From an uncultured Planctomycetota bacterium (GTDB lineage: Bacteria > Planctomycetota > Phycisphaerae > UBA1845 > UTPLA1): DNA of 64,000 bases. The first letter of the stretch is position 1; every line of letters begins with the position of its first letter. Under the pieces are notes generated by a model. That model was not told where the DNA came from and made no database searches. It saw only the letters and a list, made by a program, of their open reading frames with translations. Shown here piece after piece: positions 50,061 to 59,627 of this stretch. The position numbers and the translations under genes are program-made. Where the stretch lies: contig CAADGE010000027.1 of NCBI GenBank assembly GCA_900696465.1, positions 62,001-126,000 of the forward strand. The letters run 5' to 3'.

Positions 50061-51566
50061 CTAGGGGCTCGCATACTTCGCGAGAAACTCCTCGCGGCCC
50101 AGTTGCCGAACGCCGTCGTAAAGACTCTCGACGAATACTATATCCGCTTCCTGCAGAATCGGGTCCTCCGAGGAGATGGCTCCCGGCCATGCGGGGATGA
50201 CGCGTGCCGTATGCGTCGGCGGTGCTTCGGCGCGGCGGCTCCAGATCTTTATCAGCCCGAGATGGAGCTGTCGGGGAACGTCCGCGGCATAGACTGCCTT
50301 CCGGTCCCACCAGGATTCAAACGCCCGTGCGGAGGCCTGCGTGGTGCGCCCGTCATGTATCCAGGATCGAATCTGACGGCTGGTATTGTTCAGACCGACC
50401 ATCAGCAGCAGGGTCAGCGCGATAAGAGCGACGCGTCGATCAAGTCGCTCGAGCGCCCATGCCCCCCAGAGCAAAATGACGACAAAGGCGGGAAAGGTAA
50501 ATCGCTGGCAGTAATGGCTCGCGGCCTCGATGAAATTCACCTGTGGAGTTCCGAGCACCAGTGAGACCGGTCCAATGGCGACGGCCAGGCACATGAGATA
50601 GCTTGCCGCAAGCAGCCCGGAGCTTCGAGCCGCACGACAGAGCGTCCACAAGAGCAGCGCGTTGATCGGGATCGGCAGCCACCATGCCCAGCGGGCGGTG
50701 CCGTAGATCATCCAACCGGTGAACTGCGGCCACGCGCTGACCAGATATCGCGCGATCTCGAACGGGTCATACTGCCCGCCGCCATAGCCACCGACGAACT
50801 GGCCCATCATGGCCCGGCGATAGACAAAGTACGCCGCAGCCGGCAGGGCGAAGGCGCCCAGCAGCAAGGCCCGCCGGGGCAGGCGCACGCCCGGCAGCAC
50901 CAGCAGGAGCGCCGGCAGAGGAGCGTATATTTCCTTGAACAACGTGGCCGCGAAGTAGCAGGCGATCGCGCCGAGCAGGGGAGTCGGGCCGCCGCGGTCG
51001 AGGTAGCGGAGTGTCAATATAATGGCACCTATTGCCGGAATCAGACCCTCCAGATAGTGACGCGAGGCGGTGTAGCCGATCAGCGCGGCGGTATCTACGC
51101 TCAGCAGAAACACGAAGCCCGCGAGCACGGCCGTCGGCCAGGCGCACCATCGTCGCAGAAGCGCGACGATCATCATCGCCGCGATGCTCGCTGAAACGAT
51201 CGAATGAAGCCGGTAGCCGGGAATCCACCACTCAAAGATCGCCCAGTCCAGCTTGAGGGAGACGAGCAGCAGCGGCACGAAGTTGTTCGCGGAGACGTCG
51301 TAGCCGGTGAAGATGTCAATCAGGCCCCGCCCGTCGACATGAGCGAGGATGTCCACCTCGTCCGCCGTGAACCACGCCGGGATCAGCCGGTGGTAGCGGA
51401 TCAGGGCGGTCAGTAAAAACCAGACGAACAGCGCCGCAAAGATGCGAAAAGGGTGTCGGTCGAGAGCAGCCGACAGCGCGGCCAGTTGGAAGCGCTTCGA
51501 CCAAGGGCGCGCCGGATGCGCCGCCCCCGGTGCCTGTGAGATGGTCTGAGCCGGTGCATCGGTCAT
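50061..51566 (-). CDS. GT-C-type membrane glycosyltransferase-like protein
   Basis: A 501-residue polytopic protein with about 11-12 membrane segments. The first extracytoplasmic loop contains AWFTADEVDIL, an acidic pair in the place typical of GT-C glycosyltransferases that use lipid-phosphate sugar donors; ANNFVPLLLVSLKLDW and later YTASRHYLEGLIPAIGA fit the same fold. The C-terminal ~100 residues are soluble (AFESWWDRKAVYAADVPRQ...). It should act on the outer face of the cytoplasmic membrane. Its ATG (51566) overlaps the stop codon of the 4.3-kb gene upstream (ATGA), so the two are translationally coupled. The family call rests on pattern only. Confidence 0.72.
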   Translation of the reverse strand: MTDAPAQTISQAPGAAHPARPWSKRFQLAALSAALDRHPFRIFAALFVWFLLTALIRYHRLIPAWFTADEVDILAHVDGRGLIDIFTGYDVSANNFVPLLLVSLKLDWAIFEWWIPGYRLHSIVSASIAAMMIVALLRRWCAWPTAVLAGFVFLLSVDTAALIGYTASRHYLEGLIPAIGAIILTLRYLDRGGPTPLLGAIACYFAATLFKEIYAPLPALLLVLPGVRLPRRALLLGAFALPAAAYFVYRRAMMGQFVGGYGGGQYDPFEIARYLVSAWPQFTGWMIYGTARWAWWLPIPINALLLWTLCRAARSSGLLAASYLMCLAVAIGPVSLVLGTPQVNFIEAASHYCQRFTFPAFVVILLWGAWALERLDRRVALIALTLLLMVGLNNTSRQIRSWIHDGRTTQASARAFESWWDRKAVYAADVPRQLHLGLIKIWSRRAEAPPTHTARVIPAWPGAISSEDPILQEADIVFVESLYDGVRQLGREEFLAKYASP

Positions 51567-54500
51567 GGGCCGGGCTTGCCACGGCGAAAGTCGAGCAGGC
51601 CGCGATACATCGACAGCCGCAGGTCCACATAGGTCCATCGGTAAAGCCAGCGATGCAGCGGCTGCGGGGCGTAGCGGATTTTCTCTCCGACATAGAGCAG
51701 CATCGCTCCACCTGCGGTCAGCCATTTGAGCGCCTGCAGCCAGGGGTAATACTTCACCACCTTGCGCTCGAAGACGAAGCGGTTTGACAACTGAGGATGC
51801 TGTGCCAGGAAGTAGCCGAGCAGGTAGCCGTGGCGATACTTCTTGCGCCGATAGGGCAGATACGTTGGATAATACTCGTGCTGCACTTCGACGTCGGGCA
51901 TGAACACCATCCGCGTCGATTCGCCCAGCAGGCGGAAGCCGAACTCGATATCTTCCACGCCGGACGCGAGAAAGTTTTCATCGAAGCGCGTCTCGCCCAG
52001 CACGTCGCGCGGGATCACTACGCAGGCCGTATAGAAATAGTTGGGCGGGACATTTTCGGGATCGTCGAAGTTGTAGATGTTTACATCCTGGGATTGCCAC
52101 AGGAAACGCTCGAAGGGGTCGACCGAATCCTGCCACGGGGCGGCGATTCGCGCCAACAGCACCCGGCCGGGATGCCTGCGAGCCGTATTGAAGACGCGCG
52201 TCAGCATGTCGCGTCCGACGAGGATGTCATCGTCCAGCAGCAGGACCAGCGGCGCCCGGGCGACGTTGAGCCCCATGTTCCGCGTCGATGCGACGCTTGA
52301 TCGATCGCAGCGCAGCGTGGAAAGATTGGGGTACATTGCTTTCAGTTGATTCAGCACCTGCGGCGTGGCGTCGGACGAGTTGCTGTCGACGATGATGACC
52401 TCGTAGTACTCCGGCGGCACGTCCTGCGACATGAGCCGCTCCACCACGCGCGGAAGCTGATCGGCACGGTTGTGCGTCGGCATCACGATGGAAATCGCCG
52501 GCTTAGAAAGGCCCTGTAAAGGCGATTCCTTCGCCGACTCCGGCTCGGGAAATGCGATCCGCACGCCGCCCCACAGCCCCCAGCCAAGGTGTTCGTTGCC
52601 GTCGAATCGCAGCGTGATTAGACGCGGTGCGTCCGCGGCCCCGGTCACTGCGATGCGAAACGGCACCCAGGCACGATGCTCCTGCTGTGCCGGATGAAGT
52701 TCACCTCTCCATGCCTCCTGCCCGTCGATGTGTATGGTAAAGACCCCGACCGCTCGGTCGTCCCATGCTTCCTGCGGAATCGCGACGTGACCCTGTAGCT
52801 CCGCACCGGGCTCCACCGTCGTCTGATAAGTCACTTCGGCCGTGCGATAGACGAGTAGCGCCGGTTTAGACTCACCGCCCACGGAGGCGCCGGGATGGCG
52901 CGTGATGTGCCCCTCGATGGGCAGCGCTGCTTCAAGCCGCTTTTCCGCCTGTGGCAGTTCCTTGACGAGATCCACGAGCGCACGACCGCTGCTGCGCTCC
53001 CGCAGGGTCAGATCACGGCCGTGGCGGCCGTAGGTCCAGCCGTTGAAGAAGACCCAGCGATGCCTGCCGAACTTGCCGCGGCCCTCGCGACCGCGGACTG
53101 CCGCCGGCAGGTAGCGCAGCGATGCGAACATCGCCTTGATCGTATTCCACCGGTGCCAGAGCGGATTTCGCGAGATCGTCCCCACGCGCAGCATCGCCAG
53201 GTAATGCAGAAAAAGATCCATCCGCGTGCCGTACATGGCCCGCATCAGGGCGCCGTTGCGCATGGTGTAATAGTGCTGCGTCTTCGGGGTCTTCTTGGGA
53301 TCGAGGTCTTCGGTGAAGTGTTGCACCACCGCCTCGGGCACGTAGATGCACTTCCAGCCGTGCAGCCACATCCGCCAGGACAGGTCAATGTCCTCGAGGT
53401 ACATGAAGAAAGACCGTTCAAAACCGCCGCCGATCTGCCGCAGCGCCTTCGCACGGATCATCATACAGGCCCCGCTGCACCAGCTCGTCTCGCCGGTGAT
53501 CGGGTCGTAATACTTGGGATGCTCCCGCGGCGCCTGACGTGCTTCGGCGATGCCGATCTTTGGATCGCGCTCCAGTCGCTGGATCAGCAGCGTGATGGCA
53601 TCCGGCTCGATGACCGTGTCGAGATTGACGACAAAGTAATACTCGGCATCGCCGTAGCGGAAGGCGTGTTCGTAACCGCCGGTGAAACCCAGGTTCTGCC
53701 CGGTGGGGATCAGTTTCAGCGGCATATTGAGGTCGTTTGCCGCCGTCTGCATTTTCGCGAGCGTATTATCACGGGAGCCGTTGTCCGCGAAGACAAGCCG
53801 CAGCCGCTCGGCGGGATAATCCAGCCGCCGCAGACTGTCGAGAAATCCGTCGAGCCAGCGGGCCGAGTTGTACGACACCACCATGATGTCCACGCTCGGA
53901 AGCGTTTGCGCACGATACTTCGGTTCCAGCGCGCGGACGTGCGCCTCCAGCCCCGCCTGATATTCCCGAGCACGGCGGATTTCCTCGTGGAGAAGATTCA
54001 ATTCCGTCTGCACCTCGTCCATACCGCCCGGCGCCAGCACCTTGAGCAGTCGCAGCTTGTATTCCCGGCGAAGTTCCACCTCGCGCGACGGCGGCAGCAT
54101 CCGCTTTTGCAGGGCGAACTCCATCGCCACCGCCGCAGCTTCGAGCAGCGGCCGATCGAGACCCTCGAACGCCTGCGCCTGCCAGATCGTCTCCGTGCAG
54201 TAGGGCACGCACCATGCGCTGCGAGCAAACCCCAGCGGTGCCAGTGAAGTTCGATGGGCCAGGTCGTAGTCGATCAGCACCCAGGCATGATCCGGCGTTC
54301 GCAGGATATTGCGTCCGATGAAATCGCGCGTCGTCACGACCGTGCGCAGTGAATCCTTCCGCTGCATCACATTTCCTCGAAACGCCTCGCTGATGGCATC
54401 GGCTATGCTGTCGCACGCGAGCAGGTCACGCAATGCCACAGCGCAGGCCTGCAATTCCGCATTGAGCAGGTCCTCCTCCACGGGCCGCCCGAAACTCCAC

Positions 54501-55891
54501 ACCGTATCGATGATTTCCCGAATGCGCTGCGTCGCCTCCTCTGCGGAAAGCACCTCGCGGGCCACGAGCGCGTCGAGCGACTCGGCCTCGGCCACGAACT
54601 CCTCGACCAGCCAGAGACTCTGTGCATCACGCGACTGGCCGTAGAGCTTCGGCGGCCTGAACGAGTCCGCCTGTTCGTAGAGCGCGTAGGCACCAAGGAT
54701 TGCATCCGGAGCGAACGGGCCCGACAGCGGAATCTGTTTGACCGATGCGATCGGCCGGCCGTGCAGCTCGACGGTGTATCGTTCGGTGCGGCAATCCGGT
54801 CGAAAGTCCACGGCCTGCTCGATGCGGGTTACGCTCAGGGATGCGGCGTCGAGCAGGTTGATCTCGCCGGCATCCAGCAGTGCCTTCTCGGCGGCATTGC
54901 GTGCCGATTGCCTGCGCAACCGACGCATCGTCGCCGTGCCTCCTGCACGCTCCAGTACGAAGCCGAACGAAGGCACGAAGTACCGAGCGAGTTTCATCCT
55001 CGCCAGGTTGCGATAAATCGGGTCCAGCCGTGTCTCCAGATTCAGCGGCGCACCATCGACGCCGCTGTGCTCGTGCGCCGGCAGCCCTCGTTCCAGGAGA
55101 AAGGCATCTACCTCTTCGAGGTCCACCATGTGCTCGATCAGTTTGTAATCCGGGAAGCAGGCATAGGCGCGCGACAGCTCCAGCCCGGCCTCCTCAAAGA
55201 GCTGAAGATACTGATCCAGCGCCCAGGTTCGCGCTGCGGCGCCTTCCTCGCGATCCAGCAGGTAGGTGAAATCCTTCCGGCCGGTGTGATCATCCGGCGC
55301 GCCCAGCAGATATTTCAGCCCGGTGGCGTTTTCTATCCCGATGTACACACTGCCGCGCGGCGTCAGCGCGCTGCACACGCGGCGCAGGGCCAGCAGATGG
55401 CCGGCGCGATCGCCCGCTTCAAATCCCAGGTTCGTGTATTCCAGCACGCCGTTGAGAACGATGAGATCGAAAAAGTTCTCCCGCAGCGGAAACGTGCGCA
55501 GATCGCCGCGCAGCAGATGCACGCGGCAATCTTCCTGCCGGGCGATTTCCCGGAGAATCCGCAACCGCGCCAGCGTCAGGTCAAGGGCATAGACCTCGCC
55601 GCGCCGCGCCAGGGGGATCGTGAGTTGTCCCCAGCCGCTGCCGATATCGAGAAACCGGCCGCCTGGCGGAAGATCGAGAACGTCGAGCATGCGCGTCCGC
55701 GCCGGATCGAGAATGATGCGGTGCAGCCAGGGGAGCCGGGCGCCGAAGCGACGGTTGACCACGTCGCGCCACGGCTCACGCTTGAGTTCCGCGAGAATCT
55801 CTCGTTCTTCGGTGCTGCCGATGTCCGTGTACGAGCCCTCGCTCGCGCCCTGACAGAGAATATCCCCGTCCACGAGCTGGAAATCGTCCAT
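51563..55891 (-). CDS. Methyltransferase-kinase-GT2-beta-sandwich-GT2 multidomain protein
   Basis: About 1442 residues from ATG 55891 (GTG 55936 and TTG 55999 are possible). Domains in order: (1) SAM methyltransferase, residues about 65-215, with RFLDIGSGWGQ (80-88) and DLIVLNGVLEY; (2) protein-kinase-like domain, about 360-565, with beta3-type Lys (ASVKQIP, Lys385), RDFIGRN (Asp523, Asn528) and IDYD (541-544); (3) helical segment, about 620-665; (4) GT2, 667-955, with VDIMVVSYN, NLDT and MYLEDIDLSWR; (5) beta-sandwich, about 1012-1114; (6) GT2, 1133-1375, with ISIVMPTHNR, LLLDDDI and GVEDIEFGFR. The first three parts are arranged as in WbdD, which caps O9a polysaccharide. Overlaps the next gene by ATGA. 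Confidence 0.85.
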   Translation of the reverse strand: MDDFQLVDGDILCQGASEGSYTDIGSTEEREILAELKREPWRDVVNRRFGARLPWLHRIILDPARTRMLDVLDLPPGGRFLDIGSGWGQLTIPLARRGEVYALDLTLARLRILREIARQEDCRVHLLRGDLRTFPLRENFFDLIVLNGVLEYTNLGFEAGDRAGHLLALRRVCSALTPRGSVYIGIENATGLKYLLGAPDDHTGRKDFTYLLDREEGAAARTWALDQYLQLFEEAGLELSRAYACFPDYKLIEHMVDLEEVDAFLLERGLPAHEHSGVDGAPLNLETRLDPIYRNLARMKLARYFVPSFGFVLERAGGTATMRRLRRQSARNAAEKALLDAGEINLLDAASLSVTRIEQAVDFRPDCRTERYTVELHGRPIASVKQIPLSGPFAPDAILGAYALYEQADSFRPPKLYGQSRDAQSLWLVEEFVAEAESLDALVAREVLSAEEATQRIREIIDTVWSFGRPVEEDLLNAELQACAVALRDLLACDSIADAISEAFRGNVMQRKDSLRTVVTTRDFIGRNILRTPDHAWVLIDYDLAHRTSLAPLGFARSAWCVPYCTETIWQAQAFEGLDRPLLEAAAVAMEFALQKRMLPPSREVELRREYKLRLLKVLAPGGMDEVQTELNLLHEEIRRAREYQAGLEAHVRALEPKYRAQTLPSVDIMVVSYNSARWLDGFLDSLRRLDYPAERLRLVFADNGSRDNTLAKMQTAANDLNMPLKLIPTGQNLGFTGGYEHAFRYGDAEYYFVVNLDTVIEPDAITLLIQRLERDPKIGIAEARQAPREHPKYYDPITGETSWCSGACMMIRAKALRQIGGGFERSFFMYLEDIDLSWRMWLHGWKCIYVPEAVVQHFTEDLDPKKTPKTQHYYTMRNGALMRAMYGTRMDLFLHYLAMLRVGTISRNPLWHRWNTIKAMFASLRYLPAAVRGREGRGKFGRHRWVFFNGWTYGRHGRDLTLRERSSGRALVDLVKELPQAEKRLEAALPIEGHITRHPGASVGGESKPALLVYRTAEVTYQTTVEPGAELQGHVAIPQEAWDDRAVGVFTIHIDGQEAWRGELHPAQQEHRAWVPFRIAVTGAADAPRLITLRFDGNEHLGWGLWGGVRIAFPEPESAKESPLQGLSKPAISIVMPTHNRADQLPRVVERLMSQDVPPEYYEVIIVDSNSSDATPQVLNQLKAMYPNLSTLRCDRSSVASTRNMGLNVARAPLVLLLDDDILVGRDMLTRVFNTARRHPGRVLLARIAAPWQDSVDPFERFLWQSQDVNIYNFDDPENVPPNYFYTACVVIPRDVLGETRFDENFLASGVEDIEFGFRLLGESTRMVFMPDVEVQHEYYPTYLPYRRKKYRHGYLLGYFLAQHPQLSNRFVFERKVVKYYPWLQALKWLTAGGAMLLYVGEKIRYAPQPLHRWLYRWTYVDLRLSMYRGLLDFRRGKPGP

Positions 55892-56110
55892 GCTCGAAAG
55901 GGCGTCGGTCAAGCGATGATCTTGCTGCAGGGTCACGCGGGCTGGTTCCCGAACCGTCCGACGGCGCGCGTCGCCGAAGACCGCGCCGATCGGAGGCAAG
56001 TCCGCGCGAGGATCGAACCTTCGCGCCTCCGGCGAGAGAAATCATGATCCGCGAATCACGGCACAGGGTCAAGTCTCGCGGCCGCCGGACGACGCATCCG
56101 ACCGGCGCAA

Positions 56111-57445
56111 TCAAAGAGAAACCGCGAATAATCGACGCGCGAATACAACAATCAAGACTGCTTCGATGACGAACACGGTCGCCGTCGCCACGGCAGCGCC
56201 GTAGATTCCCAGCGGCGGTATCAGTGCGAGATTAAGCACGAAGTTGCCCCCAACGGCGATGAAGATCAGTCCGGTGTACACGCCCGGCATGCCGCCCTGC
56301 AGAAAGATGCCCAGAAACGGACGATAACCCGAGTTCAGCAGGATGCCGGCCATCAGGATCGCGAACACCAGCCAGCTTGCACCCATGCCGTGGTCCGCAC
56401 CGCAGAGCTTCAGGAGCAGGGGATAGCCGGCGACCGCGACGAGTGTGACAGCGGTCATCAGTGCATACATCACCCGCTTGACCTTACGCGCCGCTTCGAC
56501 GATTCGCACGCGATCATGCTCCGCGAAGGCCCGTCCGAAGATCGGGTCGAGATTTCTTCGCACGACGATCGGTATCTGGCAGAATCCCTCGGCGAGAATC
56601 GCGGCAAAACTGTAGATGCCGACGGCTGCGTCGTTCGTGAAGTAGCCAAGCATAAGCACGTCCACGCGGGTGTTCATCTCACTCAGCAATCCGCTCATAA
56701 AGCCGCGCAGGCCGAACGAGGCATGCTCGCGATACCATCGTTCCCCGCTGGCGGGCCTACGCAGCGGAACCACGAACCAGCGTACGTAAATGATGGTGAT
56801 CAGGAACAACGCCAGTTCCGACGTGGTCAGGGAGAGCGCCAGCCATGCATGCGGCCAGCCCGCGGCCAGGATACCCGTGATCGATGCCAGGATGAAGACG
56901 AATCGCGCGGCTTGCAGCACGGCAAAGGCGCGCATGAAGCGCAGCCCGTTGAGCGCGCTGAGCAGAATCTTGTTCAGCGAGAAGAAGATGAGCCCCGGCG
57001 CCGCCAGGGCCAGCCCGGTCGCAACGCCGGTACTCGAGAGAAACGTTCCTACGCTATCGCTGAACAGATACGCCGCGGCGCAGACAATGGCCGAGAGGAT
57101 CGCGCCGAGGAGCAGTCCGGCCGTCGTGATTCGCCCGCACAGGTCGCGCTCGTCCGAATGGTAGGAAAGCTGCTTGAGTACGGAAAGATGCACACCGCCG
57201 ACGGCGATCTGCGAAAGAATGATGTAAATCGCGAAGACCTGATTGAAGACGCCCAGCGCCTCGGCCCCGCGCCATCGGGCGATCATCGCGTTCATCAGAA
57301 TGCCGGAGACGCCCAGCACGCCGACGCTGGCCAGGTTCCACAGCACTTCGGCACTGAACCGGTTGCGCAGCGACAGCGCCGAACGCAGCCCGGAGCGCAG
57401 GCCGGATCGATCGGCTCCGTCCGCGACGTCCGACTCAGGTCGCAT
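56111..57445 (-). CDS. Polysaccharide flippase (MOP superfamily, Wzx-like)
   Basis: A 444-residue membrane protein with about 12-14 membrane segments. ATG 57445 is chosen because it overlaps the end of the amidotransferase gene by 11 bases and gives a start just before the first membrane segment (NRFSAEVLWNLASVGVLGVSGILMNAMIARW). The charged TM7 region FGLRGFMSGLLSEMNTRVDVLMLGYF is typical of Wzx-type lipid-linked oligosaccharide flippases. It would move lipid-linked sugar units made by the adjacent glycosyltransferases across the cytoplasmic membrane. It is 219 bases upstream of the multidomain gene on the same strand. Confidence 0.85.
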   Translation of the reverse strand: MRPESDVADGADRSGLRSGLRSALSLRNRFSAEVLWNLASVGVLGVSGILMNAMIARWRGAEALGVFNQVFAIYIILSQIAVGGVHLSVLKQLSYHSDERDLCGRITTAGLLLGAILSAIVCAAAYLFSDSVGTFLSSTGVATGLALAAPGLIFFSLNKILLSALNGLRFMRAFAVLQAARFVFILASITGILAAGWPHAWLALSLTTSELALFLITIIYVRWFVVPLRRPASGERWYREHASFGLRGFMSGLLSEMNTRVDVLMLGYFTNDAAVGIYSFAAILAEGFCQIPIVVRRNLDPIFGRAFAEHDRVRIVEAARKVKRVMYALMTAVTLVAVAGYPLLLKLCGADHGMGASWLVFAILMAGILLNSGYRPFLGIFLQGGMPGVYTGLIFIAVGGNFVLNLALIPPLGIYGAAVATATVFVIEAVLIVVFARRLFAVSL

Positions 57446-59507
57446 AGTGTCTGGGAATCTCCGCGATGCGTTGAACGATCGGCTCGAACTGATCCCCCAG
57501 CCCGATGGTGTCAAGATACCACTGGATCGACTCCCAGCGCGGCTCGTTTTCCTTGCGGGCCATCTCGATGGCCTGAGCGCGCGTGAGTAACCCCTCGCGG
57601 ATCTGATTGCTGCGGAAGGTGTCGTTCTCCGAGAAACCCGCAACCATGCAATAGATGTAGTTGTAGAACGACGCCGTGCCGTCGCCGATCCGCCAGGTGG
57701 AATCCGTATCCGTCGCCGTCTCCCAGTCATAGGCGTCGATGATTGTCCGCGTGATCGTATCTTCCTCCCACCGGATGAAACGATACAGGTTCAGATAGTC
57801 GCGCCGGATGACATAGAAGCAGGCATACGCCCAAAGCGTGTCGAGCGTGGAAGCGTTCAGATAGGCCGGGTTTCGCAAATAGGCCATGCCGTAGTACGTC
57901 GCCAGTTTGATCTTCTCCTTCAGTCCCAGCGTATAGACATGATCCGGATCATCCGGCCGCCCGCTGCGCACGCCGCAGAAGCCGGTCTTGAACTCCGTCT
58001 TCTCCAGCATGTTTTCGCCGAGGATGATGACCGGCAGGCCGATCTGCGCCTTGAGCTGATTCGCATGGTGGAAATACTGCTTGTCACCGGCCATGAACAG
58101 CGGAATGATTCCCAGGTCCGGCTTCTTCAGCCAGGCCCGTACATTCGACCGGATGTATCGCCGTTTCTTCTCGATGTCCGCAGAGACGAGGATGTGCTCC
58201 ACGCCGAGCTTGCCGCAGATGCGGGAGATGTTTCGCCGCGCCAGGTCCGTCACCATGCCCCAGTCGTAGGTGAACGCGATCGGATTCATGCCCAGTTCAG
58301 TCTTCACGAAATGCAGACAGTAGGTGCTGTCGCGACCACCGGAGAGCCCCACAAGGCAATCGGGGCGGCCATCCGTTCGGCGCAGTGGATGAAGTATTTC
58401 CCGAAGCGCATCGACGCCGCGCACCTCGTTCGGCCGGTAGTGACGGCAGTAGTTGCACACGCCGTCTGAGTCGAAGGCGATCATCGGCATCGTTTCCGGC
58501 AGGATGCACTTCCTGCATCGTCGCAGCCGCTCAATCGCCTCAAAGGGTATCCGCGGCAGACGATCCGCGCGGGGCATGAATAACGTCGGTGCTGTTGCTG
58601 CTTGCCGCGGTGCGACGCGCGCCTCGTGTCCGTTTTCACCGTTAAACGACGCGGGGATGATGTCCACGACGCGCCGCGCTGACGCAGCCCGCGGCAATAC
58701 GCTCGACGATGGTGGATCACCGATCAGCTCGAATGACTCTATCGACAGATCGCGAAGATTCACAACGCAGCCGTGGCCCGGGCGAAGTTGAACGACCCGG
58801 CAAGCGCCGAGCAACGGTTCGAGGTATCGCCGGCGCAGCAACTGAAGAAGGATGTATTCCTCCGAGGCGAAGACGATTGCGTCTCCCCGCGGTGGCGTGC
58901 CCAGGTACAGCGAACCTGTATTCGTCGCCAGCACCATCGCGTCCAGATCGTCGAACACAACGGCGATCGACGCGGCACCGCGAATTTCGTCGAATGTACG
59001 ACGGACGGCTCCGATCAGATCAAGTCCGTCGGCCAGGTGCTTGCGGATAAGCCCGACGATTACTTCGCTGTCGACACGCCCTCTCCGCTCCAGATCAGGA
59101 TTGGCCTGCCACAGGGCTTCGTCGTTGACCACGATACCGTTGTGGATGCCCACGGCCCCGCGGTGGATCACCGGCTGGTTGTTCAGACGGTTGCCCTGCT
59201 CGCCGGTGGTCACCAGTCTCGAGTGTCCGATTACGGTCACCGGTTGCCGCAGCGGCTCCCGCCGCGATCGAACGCCGTTGCCAGCCATTTCCCGAAACAG
59301 CCCGCGATACTCCGGCCGGCGCACCAGTGCGGACGCCCGGACCGCCTCTTTGAAGACACGAATTTCCCCGCCGCTGACCAGCGCGATGCCGGCCGCCTCC
59401 TTGCCGCGCGATTCAGAAAGCCGGAACAGGTCATTCACCGCCGACTGCAGCGCGGTCGGTGAAAACGTTGCGTCTTCTCGAATGCTGATTCCGAAGATGC
59501 CGCACAT
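57435..59507 (-). CDS. Class-II glutaminase fused to WbpG/PseA-type sugar amidotransferase
   Basis: A 690-residue fusion. Start ATG 59507 puts Cys at position 2 (MCGIFGISI), as needed for an N-terminal-nucleophile glutaminase; HSRLVTTGEQGN and VGIHNGIVVND are class-II glutaminase segments. Around residues 329-356 a four-Cys element (CRKCILPETMP...GVCNYC) precedes a PP-loop synthetase with GLSGGRDSTYCLHF near residue 385; VIILGENMLEKTEFKTG and DTDSTWRIGDGTASFYNYIYC are typical of N-acetyl sugar amidotransferases. It should adenylate an N-acetyl sugar and place glutamine-derived ammonia on it, giving an acetamidino sugar. Pseudomonas WbpG obtains ammonia from a separate class-I HisH-like protein; here the glutaminase is of another class and in cis. 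Confidence 0.87.
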   Translation of the reverse strand: MCGIFGISIREDATFSPTALQSAVNDLFRLSESRGKEAAGIALVSGGEIRVFKEAVRASALVRRPEYRGLFREMAGNGVRSRREPLRQPVTVIGHSRLVTTGEQGNRLNNQPVIHRGAVGIHNGIVVNDEALWQANPDLERRGRVDSEVIVGLIRKHLADGLDLIGAVRRTFDEIRGAASIAVVFDDLDAMVLATNTGSLYLGTPPRGDAIVFASEEYILLQLLRRRYLEPLLGACRVVQLRPGHGCVVNLRDLSIESFELIGDPPSSSVLPRAASARRVVDIIPASFNGENGHEARVAPRQAATAPTLFMPRADRLPRIPFEAIERLRRCRKCILPETMPMIAFDSDGVCNYCRHYRPNEVRGVDALREILHPLRRTDGRPDCLVGLSGGRDSTYCLHFVKTELGMNPIAFTYDWGMVTDLARRNISRICGKLGVEHILVSADIEKKRRYIRSNVRAWLKKPDLGIIPLFMAGDKQYFHHANQLKAQIGLPVIILGENMLEKTEFKTGFCGVRSGRPDDPDHVYTLGLKEKIKLATYYGMAYLRNPAYLNASTLDTLWAYACFYVIRRDYLNLYRFIRWEEDTITRTIIDAYDWETATDTDSTWRIGDGTASFYNYIYCMVAGFSENDTFRSNQIREGLLTRAQAIEMARKENEPRWESIQWYLDTIGLGDQFEPIVQRIAEIPRHYAT

Positions 59508-59627
59508 GGAGCCGTAGGTCCGTTCGTAATCGATCGTCTGCGTATGAAAGTTTGCCAAGCCGACCGTACCGCTCGACTGCGGTCTGAGCGGGCTAGAACC
59601 ATAACTGCGGCCGGCCGGAGTAGAATC

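Noticed and set aside
52895-57586. Three plus-strand frames of about 400-450 codons (52895-54247, 54761-56047, 56390-57586)
   Set aside because: All are antisense to genes with unmistakable domains (multidomain protein, flippase) and are rich in Arg, His and Gln without motifs.
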